A DNA stretch of 64,000 nt from NCBI GenBank assembly GCA_028714035.1, contig JAQTNA010000013.1:1-64000 (forward strand), written 5' to 3'. The notes beneath the pieces were generated by a model. The model saw only the letters and a program-made list of their open reading frames with translations. It was not told the DNA's origin and made no database searches. This document shows, in pieces, positions 33,109 through 44,116 of the stretch (within the stretch, counting starts at the first letter, position 1; the number at the start of each line of letters is the position of its first letter). A program made the position numbers and the translations under genes. This DNA is from Rhodocyclaceae bacterium (GTDB taxonomy: Bacteria; Pseudomonadota; Gammaproteobacteria; Burkholderiales; Rhodocyclaceae).

Positions 33109-34835
33109 AATTCACCCACACGCCCCTGCTCTCCGAGAAGCTGCCCGACTGGCGCGCGCGCATCCTGCTGTTGTTCCTGATGCTGGCGTTCCTGGCGCTG
33201 GCCGTGCGCTCCATCTATCTCCAGGGCATCAACAATGATTTCCTCCAGCAGAAGGGCGCCTCGCGCTACGCGCGGGTGCTGGAACTGCCGGCCACTCGGG
33301 GGCGCATCACCGACCGTAATGGCGAACCCCTGGCCGTCAGCGCACCGGTGAAATCCATCTGGGCCGTGCCCGAATACGTGGAGGTCACGCCTGCCCAGGA
33401 GCGGGATCTGGCGGCGGCGTTGGACATGGACGTGCGGGAACTGGCGCGCCGCCTGGCCATAGAAAAGGATTTTGTCTTCCTGAAGCGCCAGATTCCGCCC
33501 CAGTTGGCGGACAAGGTGGCCACCATGAAGCTGCCTGGCATCTACCAGCAGGCGGAATACCGCCGCTTCTACCCTTCCGCGGAGGTGACCGCCCACCTCA
33601 TCGGCTTCACCGGGGCGGACGGGGAAGGACAGGAAGGCATGGAGCTGGCGTTTGACCGCCAGTTGCTGGGGAAGGCGGGCAGCCGCTGGGTCATCAAGGA
33701 CCGGCGCGGCCACATCGTCGAGGATGTGCAGAGCATCAAGCCGCCCCGGAACGGCAACGACATCTCCCTGGCCATGGACAGCAAGATCCAGTATCTGGCC
33801 TACGCCCAGTTGCGCGATTGCGTGGCGGAGCACAAGGCCAAGGGCGCCGGCATCGTGGTCCTGGACGTGAAGACCGGGGAAGTGCTGGCCCTGGTCAATC
33901 TCCCGACCTACAACCCGAACAATCGGGAGCGGCTGTCCGGCGCGCAATTGCGCAACCGGGCCGTAACCGACACCTTCGAGCCGGGCTCGACCATGAAGCC
34001 CTTTACCATCGCCCTGGGCCTGGAGAGCGGCAAGTACCGGCCGGATACCATCATCCAGACCGGCAACGGCCACCTCACCATCGGCAAGGCCACGGTGCAT
34101 GATTCCCATCCGGGAGGCGCCATGAGCGTGTCCCAGGTGATCCAGAAATCGTCCAATGTCGGCGCCACCCGGATCGCCCTCTCCCTGCCGCCGGAAGACA
34201 TGTGGAACAACTTCGAGAGCCTGGGTTTCGGCAATCCGCCCAAGCTGGGTTTCCCCGGCGAGGCCACGGGGCGGGTGCGGCCCTGGAAATACTGGCGGCC
34301 GATCGAGCAGGCCACCATGTCCTTCGGCCACGGCATTTCCGTGAGCCTGGTGCAACTGGCCCGCGCCTACGAAGTGTTTGCCCGGGACGGGGATATGCTG
34401 CCCGTATCGCTGCGGCGCATGGAGGGCCCGGCACCGGCCGGCAAGCAGGTTCTTTCGCCGGAAACGGCCCGGCAGGTGCGCGCCATGCTGGAACTGGTGG
34501 TGCAGCCCGGGGGCACGGCCACCAAGGCGGCCATCCCCGGTTACCGGGCGGCCGGCAAGACCGGAACCGCGCACAAGCTGGACGGCGGCCACTATGCGGA
34601 GAACCGCTACATCGCGTCGTTCGTCGGGTTCGCGCCGGCTTCCGATCCCCGCCTCATCGTCGCCGTCATGGTGGATGAGCCTTCTGCCGGCAAGTATTAC
34701 GGCGGCGATGTGGCGGCTCCGGTGTTTTCCCGGGTGATGGCCGGCGCCCTGCGCACCCTGGGTGTGGCACCGGATGCCCCCATCAAACCCCTGCAATACG
34801 CGGTCAAGGTGGAAGACGTGAAGGAGAGCATGTGA
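33105..34835 (+). CDS. ftsI: Septal peptidoglycan transpeptidase (PBP3)
   Basis: Class B penicillin-binding protein that crosslinks septal peptidoglycan with FtsW. 576 residues: membrane anchor at about 20-40, dimerisation domain, and transpeptidase domain with Ser295 in STMK, SSN at 349-351 and KTG at 485-487. All catalytic motifs are intact. GTG start in the overlap with ftsL. Confidence 0.97.
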   Translation: MKFTHTPLLSEKLPDWRARILLLFLMLAFLALAVRSIYLQGINNDFLQQKGASRYARVLELPATRGRITDRNGEPLAVSAPVKSIWAVPEYVEVTPAQERDLAAALDMDVRELARRLAIEKDFVFLKRQIPPQLADKVATMKLPGIYQQAEYRRFYPSAEVTAHLIGFTGADGEGQEGMELAFDRQLLGKAGSRWVIKDRRGHIVEDVQSIKPPRNGNDISLAMDSKIQYLAYAQLRDCVAEHKAKGAGIVVLDVKTGEVLALVNLPTYNPNNRERLSGAQLRNRAVTDTFEPGSTMKPFTIALGLESGKYRPDTIIQTGNGHLTIGKATVHDSHPGGAMSVSQVIQKSSNVGATRIALSLPPEDMWNNFESLGFGNPPKLGFPGEATGRVRPWKYWRPIEQATMSFGHGISVSLVQLARAYEVFARDGDMLPVSLRRMEGPAPAGKQVLSPETARQVRAMLELVVQPGGTATKAAIPGYRAAGKTGTAHKLDGGHYAENRYIASFVGFAPASDPRLIVAVMVDEPSAGKYYGGDVAAPVFSRVMAGALRTLGVAPDAPIKPLQYAVKVEDVKESM

Positions 34836-36316
34836 TGCGCGACACGGCTATCCACCTGCTGGAAATGCTGGCGGCCCAGGGTGCCTATCCCGTGGGTATC
34901 TGCGCCGATTCGCGCAACATCGCGCCGCGCGAACTGTTCCTGGCCTTTCCGGGCGCACTGAGCGACGGCCGGCGTTTCATTGCCGATGCGGCGGCCCGCG
35001 GCGCCGCCGCCGTGCTGTGGGAAAAGGCCGGGTTCGCCTGGGACGAGACGCTGGAGTTGGCCCATCTCCCGGTGGATGGCCTGCCGAGCCTGGCCGGCCA
35101 CCTTGCACACGAACTCTGCGGTCGCCCCTCGGAGAAGCTCTGGCTGGCGGGCGTGACCGGCACCAACGGCAAGACCTCGGTCTCCCAGTGGCTGGCCGTG
35201 GCGCTGACCCTGCTCGGCATGAAGTGTGCCGTCGTCGGCACCCTGGGCAACGGCTTTCCGGGGCACCTGGCGGCGAGCGTCAACACGACGCCGGATGCGG
35301 TCGCGCTGCACCGGGCCCTGTCCGGCTTCCTGGCTCAGGGCGCCCAGGCGGCGGTCATGGAGGTCTCCTCCATCGGCCTGCACCAGGGGCGGGTGAACGG
35401 AGCCGCCTTCAACGCCGCCGCCTTTACCAACCTGTCCCGGGACCATCTGGATTACCACGGTACGCTGGAAGCCTACGCGGCGACCAAGGCCCTGCTGTTC
35501 GAGACCGCCGGTCTCGAGTGCGCGGTGCTCAATCTGGACGATGCCTTCGGCCGGGACATGGCAGGGCGCCTCTCCGGCAGCGGCGTGCGTCGCATCGGCT
35601 ATAGCCTGGAAGGAGCGGGCGGCACGGAGGAAACGGTTCAGGCCCGGGATATCGCCGCCACGGCGCGCGGCCAGCGCTTCACCCTGTGCCTCGCGGACCA
35701 GGAAATTCCGGTGGAGGTGGCCCTCGTAGGGCGCTTCAACCTGGAAAACCTGTTGTGCGTCGCGGGCCTGCTCCGGGCGGCGGGTTTCGGCGCCGCGGAA
35801 ATCGCCGGCGTGCTGCCGCGGCTTCTGCCGCCCGCCGGACGGATGCAGATGCTGGGCGGGGAGGGCGAGCCCCTGGTGGTGGTGGATTACGCCCATACCC
35901 CGGACGCCCTGGCGAAAGTGCTGGCGGCGCTGCGGCCCACGGCCGAGGCGCGGGGCGGCAAGCTGACCTGCGTCTTCGGTTGCGGCGGCAACCGGGACAA
36001 GGGCAAGCGGCCCCTCATGGGGCAGGTGGCCGCGCGCCTGGCGGATCGGGTGTTGCTCACCAGCGACAATCCCCGGGGCGAGAATCCGGGGACGATCCTC
36101 AAGGAGATTCATGCCGGCGCGCCGGCAGCCGAGGTCATCGCAGACCGGGGCGAGGCCATTCGTACCGCCCTGCTGGACGCCGTGCCGGAGGATGTGGTGC
36201 TGCTGGCCGGCAAGGGACACGAGACCTACCAGGAAACCGCGGGCAAGCGCGTCCATTTCTCGGATATGGAACAGGCTGCCAATGGGCTCGCGGCCCGGGA
36301 GGGGGTGCGCTCATGA
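34835..36316 (+). CDS. murE: UDP-MurNAc-tripeptide ligase (meso-diaminopimelate adding)
   Basis: Cytoplasmic Mur ligase that adds meso-diaminopimelate to UDP-MurNAc-L-Ala-D-Glu. 493 residues. ATP loop GVTGTNGKTS, and DNPR at 411-414 that selects meso-DAP over lysine, so a Gram-negative type peptide is predicted. The ATG at 34835 sits in the ftsI stop region (TGATG); GTG 34832 is possible. AAGGAG is upstream. Confidence 0.97.
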   Translation: MRDTAIHLLEMLAAQGAYPVGICADSRNIAPRELFLAFPGALSDGRRFIADAAARGAAAVLWEKAGFAWDETLELAHLPVDGLPSLAGHLAHELCGRPSEKLWLAGVTGTNGKTSVSQWLAVALTLLGMKCAVVGTLGNGFPGHLAASVNTTPDAVALHRALSGFLAQGAQAAVMEVSSIGLHQGRVNGAAFNAAAFTNLSRDHLDYHGTLEAYAATKALLFETAGLECAVLNLDDAFGRDMAGRLSGSGVRRIGYSLEGAGGTEETVQARDIAATARGQRFTLCLADQEIPVEVALVGRFNLENLLCVAGLLRAAGFGAAEIAGVLPRLLPPAGRMQMLGGEGEPLVVVDYAHTPDALAKVLAALRPTAEARGGKLTCVFGCGGNRDKGKRPLMGQVAARLADRVLLTSDNPRGENPGTILKEIHAGAPAAEVIADRGEAIRTALLDAVPEDVVLLAGKGHETYQETAGKRVHFSDMEQAANGLAAREGVRS

Positions 36317-37701
36317 TGATGAACCTGAGACAGGCAGCCCTGGCCGTTGCCGGCCGGGTCCGGGGAGCGGACGCAGAATTCGAGGCCGTGTCCACCGACA
36401 CCCGCAGCATCGCCGCGGGCGACCTGTTCGTCGCCCTGCGTGGCGAGCGTTTCGATGGCCACGACTATCTGGCCGTCGCCGCCGGGCAGGGCGCGGTCGC
36501 TGCACTGGTGGATGAAGCCTGGGCCGGGAACCATGCCGAGGCTCCGCTGCCACTGGTGATCGCGGACGACACCCGTCTGGCCCTGGGGCGCCTGGCGGCC
36601 CACTGGCGGGCCGATTTTGAGATCCCCCTGGTGGGTGTGACCGGCAGCAACGGCAAGACCACGGTCAAGGAAATGACCGCGGCCATCCTGCGCGCCCAGG
36701 CCCGCCTGGATGGTGCCGATGGGGAAGAGGCCGTGCTGGCGACCCAGGGCAATCTGAACAACGACATCGGCCTGCCCCTGACCCTGCTGCGCCTGCGGGG
36801 CCATCACCGCGCGGCGGTGGTCGAGATGGGCATGAATCACCCCGGCGAGATCGCCTATCTGACGAAATTGGCACAACCCACGGTGGCCCTGGTGAACAAC
36901 GCCCAGCGGGCCCATCTGGCCGGGATGGGCGGCCTGGCGGAGGTCGCCGAGGAGAAGGGCGCCATCTACGGCGGCCTGGGTCCGGAGGGCGTGGCGGTGG
37001 TCAACGGGGGCGATCCTTACTGCGCCTACTGGCGCGGGCTGAACGCCGGGCGTAGCGTCCTCACCTTCGCCCTGGATCAGCCGGCCGACGTGTCTGGGCG
37101 TTTCGAGGCGAAGGGCTATGCCAGCCTGGTCCGGGTCGCCACGCCGGAAGGCGACACCGAGTTTCTGCTGCCCCTGCCGGGCCGGCACAACGTGATGAAC
37201 GCCCTGGCCGCGACGGCCGCCGCCCTGGCCGCCTGCGCCTCGCTCGACGCGGTGGCGGCGGGTCTCTCGGGCTTTTCCGGCGTCAAGGGGCGGCTGCAAA
37301 GGAAGACGGCGCTGGGTGGCGCGGTCCTGCTGGACGACAGCTACAACGCCAACCCGGATTCGGTGCGGGCCGCCATCGAGGTCCTGGCCATGACGCCGGG
37401 CCGGACCGTTCTGGTGTTGGGCGACATGGGCGAGATCGGCGAGCGGGCCGGCCAACTGCATGACGAGATCGGCGGCTATGCCAAGAGCCAGGGTGTGGAT
37501 CAGTTGTTCGGGCTGGGGGAACTGGCCGAGACGGCGGTGCACAACTTCGGCAACGGGGGGCGCCACTTCCGGCGTGTGGAAGACCTGGTGGCCGCCCTGG
37601 TGCCGGAACTGGACGCCGATACGGTCGTTCTCGTGAAGGGTTCCCGATTCATGCGCATGGAGCGAGTGGCCGACGCCATCACCGCTCCCAAGAAGGACTG
37701 A
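36313..37701 (+). CDS. murF: UDP-MurNAc-tripeptide--D-alanyl-D-alanine ligase
   Basis: Adds D-Ala-D-Ala to complete the UDP-MurNAc pentapeptide. 462 residues. GVTGSNGKTTVKEM (ATP loop), NLNNDIGLPLTLL and DDSYNANPDSVRAA are family markers. Three ATGs occur in a row (36313, 36316, 36319); the first overlaps the murE stop. Upstream open frame belongs to another phase of murE. Confidence 0.96.
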   Translation: MMMNLRQAALAVAGRVRGADAEFEAVSTDTRSIAAGDLFVALRGERFDGHDYLAVAAGQGAVAALVDEAWAGNHAEAPLPLVIADDTRLALGRLAAHWRADFEIPLVGVTGSNGKTTVKEMTAAILRAQARLDGADGEEAVLATQGNLNNDIGLPLTLLRLRGHHRAAVVEMGMNHPGEIAYLTKLAQPTVALVNNAQRAHLAGMGGLAEVAEEKGAIYGGLGPEGVAVVNGGDPYCAYWRGLNAGRSVLTFALDQPADVSGRFEAKGYASLVRVATPEGDTEFLLPLPGRHNVMNALAATAAALAACASLDAVAAGLSGFSGVKGRLQRKTALGGAVLLDDSYNANPDSVRAAIEVLAMTPGRTVLVLGDMGEIGERAGQLHDEIGGYAKSQGVDQLFGLGELAETAVHNFGNGGRHFRRVEDLVAALVPELDADTVVLVKGSRFMRMERVADAITAPKKD

Positions 37702-37707
37702 AAGATC

Positions 37708-38877
37708 ATGTTGCTTGAACTTGCAAACTGGCTGGCCCGCGACATCCGGGCTTTCCACGTTTTCAACTACATCACCCTGCGGGCGGTGCTGGCCACCATG
37801 ACGGCCCTGGCCATTTCCTTCGCGGCCGGGCCGGCCTTCATCCGCTGGCTCGCCGCCAAGAAGATCGGCCAGTCGGTGCGTAGCGATGGGCCCCAGACCC
37901 ACCTGGCCAAATCGGGTACTCCCACCATGGGCGGCGGCCTGATCCTCATTTCCCTGGGCTTGTCCACCCTGCTCTGGGCCGACCTGTCCAACCGCTTCAT
38001 CTGGATCGTACTCATCGTCACCCTGGGTTTCGGCGCGGTGGGCTGGGTGGATGACTGGCGCAAGGTGGTGTACCGGAATCCGGATGGGCTGTCGGCCCGG
38101 GCCAAGTATTTCTGGCAGTCCGCCATCGGCGTGGTGGCCGCCATCTACATCGTCTTCTCCATTTCCGCCCCGAACAACGAGAAGGTGATGCAGCTCTTCT
38201 TCCAGTGGGTGGGCAGCGGCTTTACCCTGGAGTTGCCGCTCAAGGCGGCCCTGATCGTGCCCTTCTTCAAGACGGTTTCCTATCCCCTGGGCCTCTTCGG
38301 TTTCATCCTGCTGACCTACTTCGTGATCGTGGGCAGCAGCAACGCGGTGAACCTCACGGACGGCCTGGACGGCCTGGCCATCATGCCCACGGTCATGGTG
38401 GGCTCGGCTCTGGGTATCTTCGCCTACGTGGCCGGCAACGCCGTCTACTCCAAGTATCTGCTCCTGCCCTATATCCCGGGCGCGGGGGAGCTGGCCGTGT
38501 TCTGCGGGGCGCTGGCCGGTGCCGGCCTGGGCTTCCTCTGGTTCAACGCCTACCCGGCCGAAGTGTTCATGGGCGATGTGGGTGCCCTGGCCCTGGGTGC
38601 CGCCCTGGGCGCCGTGGCCGTGGTGGTCAGGCAGGAAATCGTGCTGTTCATCATGGGGGGCGTGTTCGTGGCCGAGACCCTCTCGGTCATGCTCCAGGTG
38701 AGCTGGTTCAAATACACCAAGAAGAAGTACGGCCAGGGCCGGCGCATCCTGCTCATGGCGCCCCTGCACCATCATTTCGAACAGAAGGGCTGGAAGGAGA
38801 CCCAGGTGGTCGTGCGCTTCTGGATCATCACCATTTTGCTCGTGTTGTTCGGACTGTCCACCCTGAAGCTGCGTTGA
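37708..38877 (+). CDS. mraY: Phospho-MurNAc-pentapeptide transferase
   Basis: Ten-helix inner-membrane enzyme that moves phospho-MurNAc-pentapeptide to undecaprenyl phosphate, giving lipid I. 389 residues; the length and a long first periplasmic segment match betaproteobacterial MraY. Markers: [13 protein letters not shown] (catalytic Asp pair), [10 protein letters not shown], and APLHHHFE. Good family fit throughout. Confidence 0.97.
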   Translation: MLLELANWLARDIRAFHVFNYITLRAVLATMTALAISFAAGPAFIRWLAAKKIGQSVRSDGPQTHLAKSGTPTMGGGLILISLGLSTLLWADLSNRFIWIVLIVTLGFGAVGWVDDWRKVVYRNPDGLSARAKYFWQSAIGVVAAIYIVFSISAPNNEKVMQLFFQWVGSGFTLELPLKAALIVPFFKTVSYPLGLFGFILLTYFVIVGSSNAVNLTDGLDGLAIMPTVMVGSALGIFAYVAGNAVYSKYLLLPYIPGAGELAVFCGALAGAGLGFLWFNAYPAEVFMGDVGALALGAALGAVAVVVRQEIVLFIMGGVFVAETLSVMLQVSWFKYTKKKYGQGRRILLMAPLHHHFEQKGWKETQVVVRFWIITILLVLFGLSTLKLR

Positions 38878-38881
38878 AGCC

Positions 38882-40387
38882 ATGAACCTCAAAGGCAAAC
38901 ACGTTCTCGTCCTGGGCCTCGGTGAATCGGGGCTGGCCATGGCCCTGTGGCTGGCCAGGGGCGGCGCGCGCCTGCGGGTAGCCGACAGCCGGGCCAATCC
39001 GCCTGGGCTGGCGCAGCTTGCCCAGGGGGCGCCGGACGCGGAGCGGGCCTTCGGGCCGTTTGCCCTCGCGCTGCTGGAAGGCGTGGAGGTGCTGGCCCTG
39101 AGTCCCGGCCTCTCGCCGGAAGAGGATGTGGTCAGGGAAGCCCGGCGCCGGGGTATTCCGGTCACGGGCGAGATCGAGATATTCGCCCAGGCCTTGCGGG
39201 ATCTGGGTTGGCGCGATCAAGCCCTCACCCCCTCTCCCCTAGCCCCTCTCCCGCCCGCGGGCGAGGGGAACTTCGAGCGGCTTGCGCCGGCTGTAAAGCT
39301 GGAGGGGAGCGTCGTGAGCCGCCCCGGCGGCTGTAAAGTGATTGCCATCACCGGCACCAACGGCAAGACCACCACCACGAGCCTGGTGGGTGCCATGTGC
39401 CGCGCCGCGGGCCTGGTCACGGAGGTCGCCGGCAACATCAGCCCGGCGGCGCTTGCCGCCCTCATGGACTGCGTGGACCAGGGTCGGGTGCCGGATGTCT
39501 GGGTGCTGGAACTCTCCAGTTTCCAGTTGGAGACTCTGGAGACCCTGGCGCCGGAGGCGGCGACCGTCCTCAACGTCACCGACGACCACCTGGATCGCCA
39601 CGGCGACCTGGACGCTTACGGCGCCGCCAAGGCCCGCATCTTCCAGGGCAACGGTGTGCAGGTGTTGAACCGCCAGGATGCACGGGTGCTGGCCATGGCC
39701 GCGCCGGACCGGAGAATCATGACTTTCGGCCTGGATCGGCCGATAGGCGAGGGCGACTTCGGCCTGATTCATACCGGCGGGCAATCCTGGCTGGCCGAGG
39801 GTAGCGAACTGCTCATGTCCCTTGCCGACCTGCCGCTGGTGGGGCTGCACAACGCCGCGAATGCGCTGGCGGGCCTCGCGCTGTGCCGCGCCGTCGGCCT
39901 GCCTTTGGCCCCCCTGCTGGCAGCCTTGCGCGGCTTCCGGGGGCTGCCGCACCGGGTGGAGTGGGTGGCCGACATCGCCGGCGTGTCCTTCTTTGACGAC
40001 TCCAAGGGCACCAACGTCGGTGCCACGGTGGCGGCCCTGGAAGGACTGGGGAGGAAGGTGGCGCTGATCGGTGGCGGTGACGGCAAAGGCCAGGATTTCT
40101 CGCCCTTGAAGGAGGCAGTGGCCCGTCATGCCCGCACCGTCGTGCTCATCGGCCGGGACGCGCCCCTGATCGAGGCGGCGCTCGAAGGGTGTGGCGTGCC
40201 GGTGCAGAGGGCGTCGGACATGAGCGAGGCCGTCAGGCTGGCCCATGCCGCAGCACGGGCCGGGGATGCGGTGCTGCTCTCTCCCGCCTGCGCCAGCTGG
40301 GACATGTTCAAGAACTACGCCCATCGGGCCGAGGTGTTCATCGCCGCGGTAAAAGTCATCGCCGCAAAACCGGAGGCCGGGAAATGA
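38882..40387 (+). CDS. murD: UDP-MurNAc-alanine--D-glutamate ligase, with repeat-encoded insert
   Basis: Adds D-glutamate to UDP-MurNAc-L-Ala. 501 residues, longer than most MurD (about 440-470). ATP loop [11 protein letters not shown] and C-terminal [17 protein letters not shown] are intact. The extra length is between [12 protein letters not shown] and [10 protein letters not shown], at about residues 110-150, where a GC-rich dispersed repeat is read in frame ([14 protein letters not shown]). The insert lies just before the ATP-binding domain, in the linker, which may explain why it is tolerated. Confidence 0.96.
   Translation: MNLKGKHVLVLGLGESGLAMALWLARGGARLRVADSRANPPGLAQLAQGAPDAERAFGPFALALLEGVEVLALSPGLSPEEDVVREARRRGIPVTGEIEIFAQALRDLGWRDQALTPSPLAPLPPAGEGNFERLAPAVKLEGSVVSRPGGCKVIAITGTNGKTTTTSLVGAMCRAAGLVTEVAGNISPAALAALMDCVDQGRVPDVWVLELSSFQLETLETLAPEAATVLNVTDDHLDRHGDLDAYGAAKARIFQGNGVQVLNRQDARVLAMAAPDRRIMTFGLDRPIGEGDFGLIHTGGQSWLAEGSELLMSLADLPLVGLHNAANALAGLALCRAVGLPLAPLLAALRGFRGLPHRVEWVADIAGVSFFDDSKGTNVGATVAALEGLGRKVALIGGGDGKGQDFSPLKEAVARHARTVVLIGRDAPLIEAALEGCGVPVQRASDMSEAVRLAHAAARAGDAVLLSPACASWDMFKNYAHRAEVFIAAVKVIAAKPEAGK
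39222..39271 (+). repeat. GC-rich palindromic repeat, copy B, in frame inside murD
   Basis: CCCTCACCCC, CTCTCCCCTAGCCCCTCTCC, CGCCCGCGGGCGAGGGGAAC: the halves CCCCTCTCCCGC and GCGGGCGAGGGG form a stem. The stretch CGGCTGTAAAG appears twice downstream (about 39289-39299 and 39330-39340), like a target duplication around a further 30-base insert. Same family as copies A and C. Confidence 0.85.
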
Positions 40388-41646
40388 AGCTGCCGGCACT
40401 GGTCAACGCCAACCTGTTCCACAAGCTCGCCGGCCTGTTCCACGACGCGGGGGCGGGGGAATGGCAGGCCCGGGTGACCCCGGCGCGCACCGGAGGCTAT
40501 GCCAGCCGGCCCGCCATCCAGCACGACCTGGATCCGGCCCTGGTCTGGTCCGCGGCCATCCTGCTGCTCATGGGGCTGGTGATGGTGTACTCGGCCTCCA
40601 TCGCCACGGCGGAGGGCGGGCGTTTCACCGGCCATTCCCAGTTCTTCTTCCTGGTGCGCCACGCGGTCTTCCTGAGCATAGGCGTGATCGCGGGGGTGAT
40701 GGCCTTCCAGGTGCCCATGCGTTCCTGGCAGCAGGCGGCGCCCTGGCTGTTCATGGCCGGCGTGGTGCTGCTCATGGTGGTCTTGATTCCCCACGTGGGC
40801 AAGGACGTAAACGGTGCCCGGCGCTGGCTGCCCCTGGGCCCCATCAATCTTCAGCCCTCCGAACTGATGAAGCTGTTTGCCGTTCTGTACGCGGCGGACT
40901 ACACGGAGCGGAAGCTGGCCGACATGGGCAGCGTCAAGCGCGGTTTCCTGCCCCTGGCCATGGTGATGGTCTTCGTGGGTGGTCTCCTGCTCAGGGAACC
41001 GGACTTCGGCGCCCTGGTGGTGATCGTGACGATTTCCATGGGCATTCTTTTCCTGGGCGGCATCAACGTCCGGCTGTTCGGCGGGCTGGTGCTGGTGCTG
41101 GGCATCAGCTTCGTGTTCATGATCTGGGCTTCGCCCTACCGCCGGGAGCGCATGTTCGGCTTCATGGATCCCTGGCAGGATGCCTACGGCAAGGGATACC
41201 AGTTGTCCCACGCCCTGATCGCCTTCGGTCGCGGCGAATGGTTCGGCGTGGGCCTGGGCGGCAGCGTGGAAAAGCTCTTCTACCTGCCCGAGGCCCATAC
41301 CGACTTCCTCCTGGCGGTCATCGCGGAGGAACTGGGCTTCGTCGGCGTGGCCCTGGTGATCGGGCTCTTCGCCGTGCTGGTGCAGCGCGCCTTCGCCATC
41401 GGCCGCCAGGCCCTGCTGCTGGAACGCATCTATTCCGGGCTGGCCTGCCGCGGCGTGGGGGTCTGGATAGGCGTGCAGTCCTTCATCAACATGGGGGTGA
41501 ACATGGGCCTCCTGCCGACCAAGGGCCTGACCCTGCCGCTGATGAGCTTCGGCGGTTCGGGCATCGTCGTCAATTGCGTGGCCCTGGGCGTCCTGCTGCG
41601 GGCGGACTGGGAAAACCGGCAACTCATGCGGGGGGTGGCGGTATGA
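40384..41646 (+). CDS. ftsW: Septal peptidoglycan polymerase FtsW
   Basis: SEDS-family glycosyltransferase that polymerises lipid II at the septum with FtsI. 420 residues, ten helices after a soluble N-terminal stretch of about 50 residues that is longer than in E. coli. Markers: [19 protein letters not shown] and the catalytic Asp in [14 protein letters not shown] overlap with murD and murG. Confidence 0.95.
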   Translation: MKLPALVNANLFHKLAGLFHDAGAGEWQARVTPARTGGYASRPAIQHDLDPALVWSAAILLLMGLVMVYSASIATAEGGRFTGHSQFFFLVRHAVFLSIGVIAGVMAFQVPMRSWQQAAPWLFMAGVVLLMVVLIPHVGKDVNGARRWLPLGPINLQPSELMKLFAVLYAADYTERKLADMGSVKRGFLPLAMVMVFVGGLLLREPDFGALVVIVTISMGILFLGGINVRLFGGLVLVLGISFVFMIWASPYRRERMFGFMDPWQDAYGKGYQLSHALIAFGRGEWFGVGLGGSVEKLFYLPEAHTDFLLAVIAEELGFVGVALVIGLFAVLVQRAFAIGRQALLLERIYSGLACRGVGVWIGVQSFINMGVNMGLLPTKGLTLPLMSFGGSGIVVNCVALGVLLRADWENRQLMRGVAV

Positions 41647-42725
41647 ATGCTTCGCGCAGGCTCCTGATCATGGCGGGCGGCACCGGCGGGCACATCTTCC
41701 CCGGACTGGCTATCGCCCAGACCATGCAGGCACGGGGCTGGGAAATATCCTGGCTGGGCACGGCCCACGGCATGGAAAACGAACTGGTGCCGCGCGCGGG
41801 CATCCCCCTGGATACGGTGGAATTTTCCGGCCTTCGGGGCAAGGGCGCGGGCCATGCGCTGCGGGGGGGGCTGGCGCTCGTCCGGAGCTATTTCCGGGCC
41901 CGGGACATCCTCTCCCGCCGCCAACCGGACGTGGTCCTGGGCATGGGCGGCTACGTGACCGTGCCCGGAGGCCTGGCGGCGACGCGCCAGGGCCGGCCCC
42001 TGGTCCTGGTGAATGCGGACGCCGCGCCCCTGCTCTCCAACCGCTTCCTGGGGCGCCACGCGCAAAAGGTGTTGTTCGGCTTCGCGGGCGATTTCGGCAG
42101 CCTGGGCGGAAAGGCGGTCGTCACGGGCAATCCGGTGCGCCGCGATATTTGCGAACTGCCACCCCCGGCGGAACGTTACGGCAAACGCGACGGTGCGCTG
42201 CGCATACTGGTGGTGGGCGGCAGCCTGGGCGCGCGGGCCTTGAACGAGGTGCTGCCCGCTGCCCTGGAGCTGATCGCGCCGGCCATGCGCCCCCTGGTGA
42301 CCCACCAGACCGGCCGGGCGAACCTGGAGGCGGTGAAGACCAGCTACGCCAACTTCGGCGTCGAGGCGGAAATCCTGCCCTTCATCGAGGATATGCCCAG
42401 ACGCCTGGCTGAAACGGATCTGGTGATCTGCCGGGCGGGGGCCATCACGATTTCCGAACTCAGCGCCGCGGGGGTGGCCAGCATGCTGGTACCCCTCGTG
42501 GTATCCACCACCGCCCATCAGCGGGACAACGCGGAATACATGGCGCGGGAAGGCGCGGCGATGCACCTGCCCCAGGGCAGCCTCACGCCGGAACGCCTGG
42601 CCCAGGTGATCCTGGCCATGGACAGGGAAGAAGCCCAAAAGTTCGCCCAGGCCGCCTACCGCCTGGGCCGGCGTCAGGCGGCAGAGGACGTGGCGGACAT
42701 CCTGGAAGGAGTGGTCAAGAAATGA
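41643..42725 (+). CDS. murG: Lipid II synthase MurG (UDP-GlcNAc transferase)
   Basis: Membrane-associated GT28 enzyme that adds GlcNAc to lipid I. 360 residues. [12 protein letters not shown] (loop 1), [22 protein letters not shown] and [11 protein letters not shown] are conserved. Odd: where most MurG have HEQN before the linker, this one has [11 protein letters not shown]. The position is near the acceptor site; a lineage variant is likelier than loss of function since the gene is intact inside an essential cluster. Confidence 0.94.
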   Translation: MNASRRLLIMAGGTGGHIFPGLAIAQTMQARGWEISWLGTAHGMENELVPRAGIPLDTVEFSGLRGKGAGHALRGGLALVRSYFRARDILSRRQPDVVLGMGGYVTVPGGLAATRQGRPLVLVNADAAPLLSNRFLGRHAQKVLFGFAGDFGSLGGKAVVTGNPVRRDICELPPPAERYGKRDGALRILVVGGSLGARALNEVLPAALELIAPAMRPLVTHQTGRANLEAVKTSYANFGVEAEILPFIEDMPRRLAETDLVICRAGAITISELSAAGVASMLVPLVVSTTAHQRDNAEYMAREGAAMHLPQGSLTPERLAQVILAMDREEAQKFAQAAYRLGRRQAAEDVADILEGVVKK

Positions 42726-44116
42726 AACACAAGGTCAAGCACATCCACTTCATCGGCATCGGCGGCAGCGGCATGAGCGGCATCGCCGAGGTCTTGGCCA
42801 ATCTGGGCTTTGATGTGAGCGGTTCGGATTTGGCGGACAACGCGGCCACGCGCCGCTTGGCGGGCCTGGGCGTGCGCACCGTCGTCGGCCACGGGGCAGA
42901 AAACATCCAGGGGGCGGATGCCGTGGTGGTGTCCACCGCGGTCAAGGAGGAGAACCCGGAGGTGAGGGCAGCGCGGGAGAAGCGCATCCCCGTGGTGCCC
43001 CGGGCGCAGATGCTGGCGGAACTGATGCGTTTGCGTAGCGGCATCGCCATCGCCGGCACCCACGGCAAGACCACCACTACCAGCCTCGCGGCCAGCATCC
43101 TGGCGGAAGGCGGTCAGGATCCCACCTTCGTCATCGGCGGCCGGCTCAACGCGGCGGGCGCCAACGCCCGCCTGGGCAGCGGCGATTTCATCGTGGCCGA
43201 GGCCGACGAGTCGGATGCCTCCTTCCTGTTCCTGTCCCCCGTGATCTCGGTCGTCACCAACATTGACGCTGACCACATGGAAACCTACGGCCACGACTTT
43301 GAACGCCTGAAGACGGCCTTCGTGGATTTCCTGCAACGCCTGCCCTTCTATGGCGTGGCGGTACTGTGCGGCGACGACGCCAACGTGCGCGCCATCATGC
43401 CCCGGGTCAGCAAGCAGATCGTGACCTACGGCATCCAGTCAGAGGCCAATTTCCGGGCGGAGAACATCGAGGCCAAAGACGGCCGCATGCACTTCGATTG
43501 CGTGCGGGTGAACGGCAGCGTGAGCCGCTTCCCCGTGGTGCTCAACCTGCCGGGCATGCACAACGTCCTGAATGCCCTCGCGGCCATCGCCGTTGCCACC
43601 GAGGTCGGCGTCGAGGACGCCGCCATCCAGCGGGCGCTCCTGGACTTCAAGGGCGTGGGCCGGCGCTTCCAGCGCTACGGCGAGGTGGCCCTGCCCGCGG
43701 GCGGTGCCTTCACCCTCATTGACGACTACGGCCACCACCCGGTGGAGATGGCGGCGACCCTGGCCGCGGCCCGGGGTGCCTTCCCCGGCCGGCGCCTGGT
43801 GCTGGCGTTCCAGCCCCATCGCTATACCCGCACCCGGGACTGTTTCGAGGACTTCGTGCGGGTGCTGTCCGGCGTGGATGGCCTGCTCCTGGCGGAGGTC
43901 TACGCCGCGGGCGAGGCGCCCATCGTGGCGGCGGACGGCCGCAGCCTGGCCCGGGCTCTGCGCGTGGGGGGCAAGGTGGAACCCGTTTTCGTGGAAGACA
44001 TCGCGGCCATGCCGCGCGCGGTGATGGAAAGCGCCCGGGACGGCGACGTGGTCATCACCATGGGTGCCGGTTCCATCGGCGCGGTGCCGGGCAAGATTGC
44101 AAGAGGTGAACTGTGA
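42722..44116 (+). CDS. murC: UDP-MurNAc--L-alanine ligase
   Basis: Adds L-alanine to UDP-MurNAc, the first peptide step. 464 residues: [18 protein letters not shown] (N-terminal nucleotide fold), [13 protein letters not shown] (ATP loop), [10 protein letters not shown] and FQPHRYTRT. Normal length. ATGA overlap with murG; four-base overlap with murB. Confidence 0.97.
   Translation: MKHKVKHIHFIGIGGSGMSGIAEVLANLGFDVSGSDLADNAATRRLAGLGVRTVVGHGAENIQGADAVVVSTAVKEENPEVRAAREKRIPVVPRAQMLAELMRLRSGIAIAGTHGKTTTTSLAASILAEGGQDPTFVIGGRLNAAGANARLGSGDFIVAEADESDASFLFLSPVISVVTNIDADHMETYGHDFERLKTAFVDFLQRLPFYGVAVLCGDDANVRAIMPRVSKQIVTYGIQSEANFRAENIEAKDGRMHFDCVRVNGSVSRFPVVLNLPGMHNVLNALAAIAVATEVGVEDAAIQRALLDFKGVGRRFQRYGEVALPAGGAFTLIDDYGHHPVEMAATLAAARGAFPGRRLVLAFQPHRYTRTRDCFEDFVRVLSGVDGLLLAEVYAAGEAPIVAADGRSLARALRVGGKVEPVFVEDIAAMPRAVMESARDGDVVITMGAGSIGAVPGKIARGEL

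Noticed and set aside
36226-39165. 979-codon open frame on the minus strand
   Set aside because: It is antisense to murF, mraY and murD, which have full family motifs. Long antisense frames are common in GC-rich DNA; the translation is His/Gln/Gly-rich and matches no fold.
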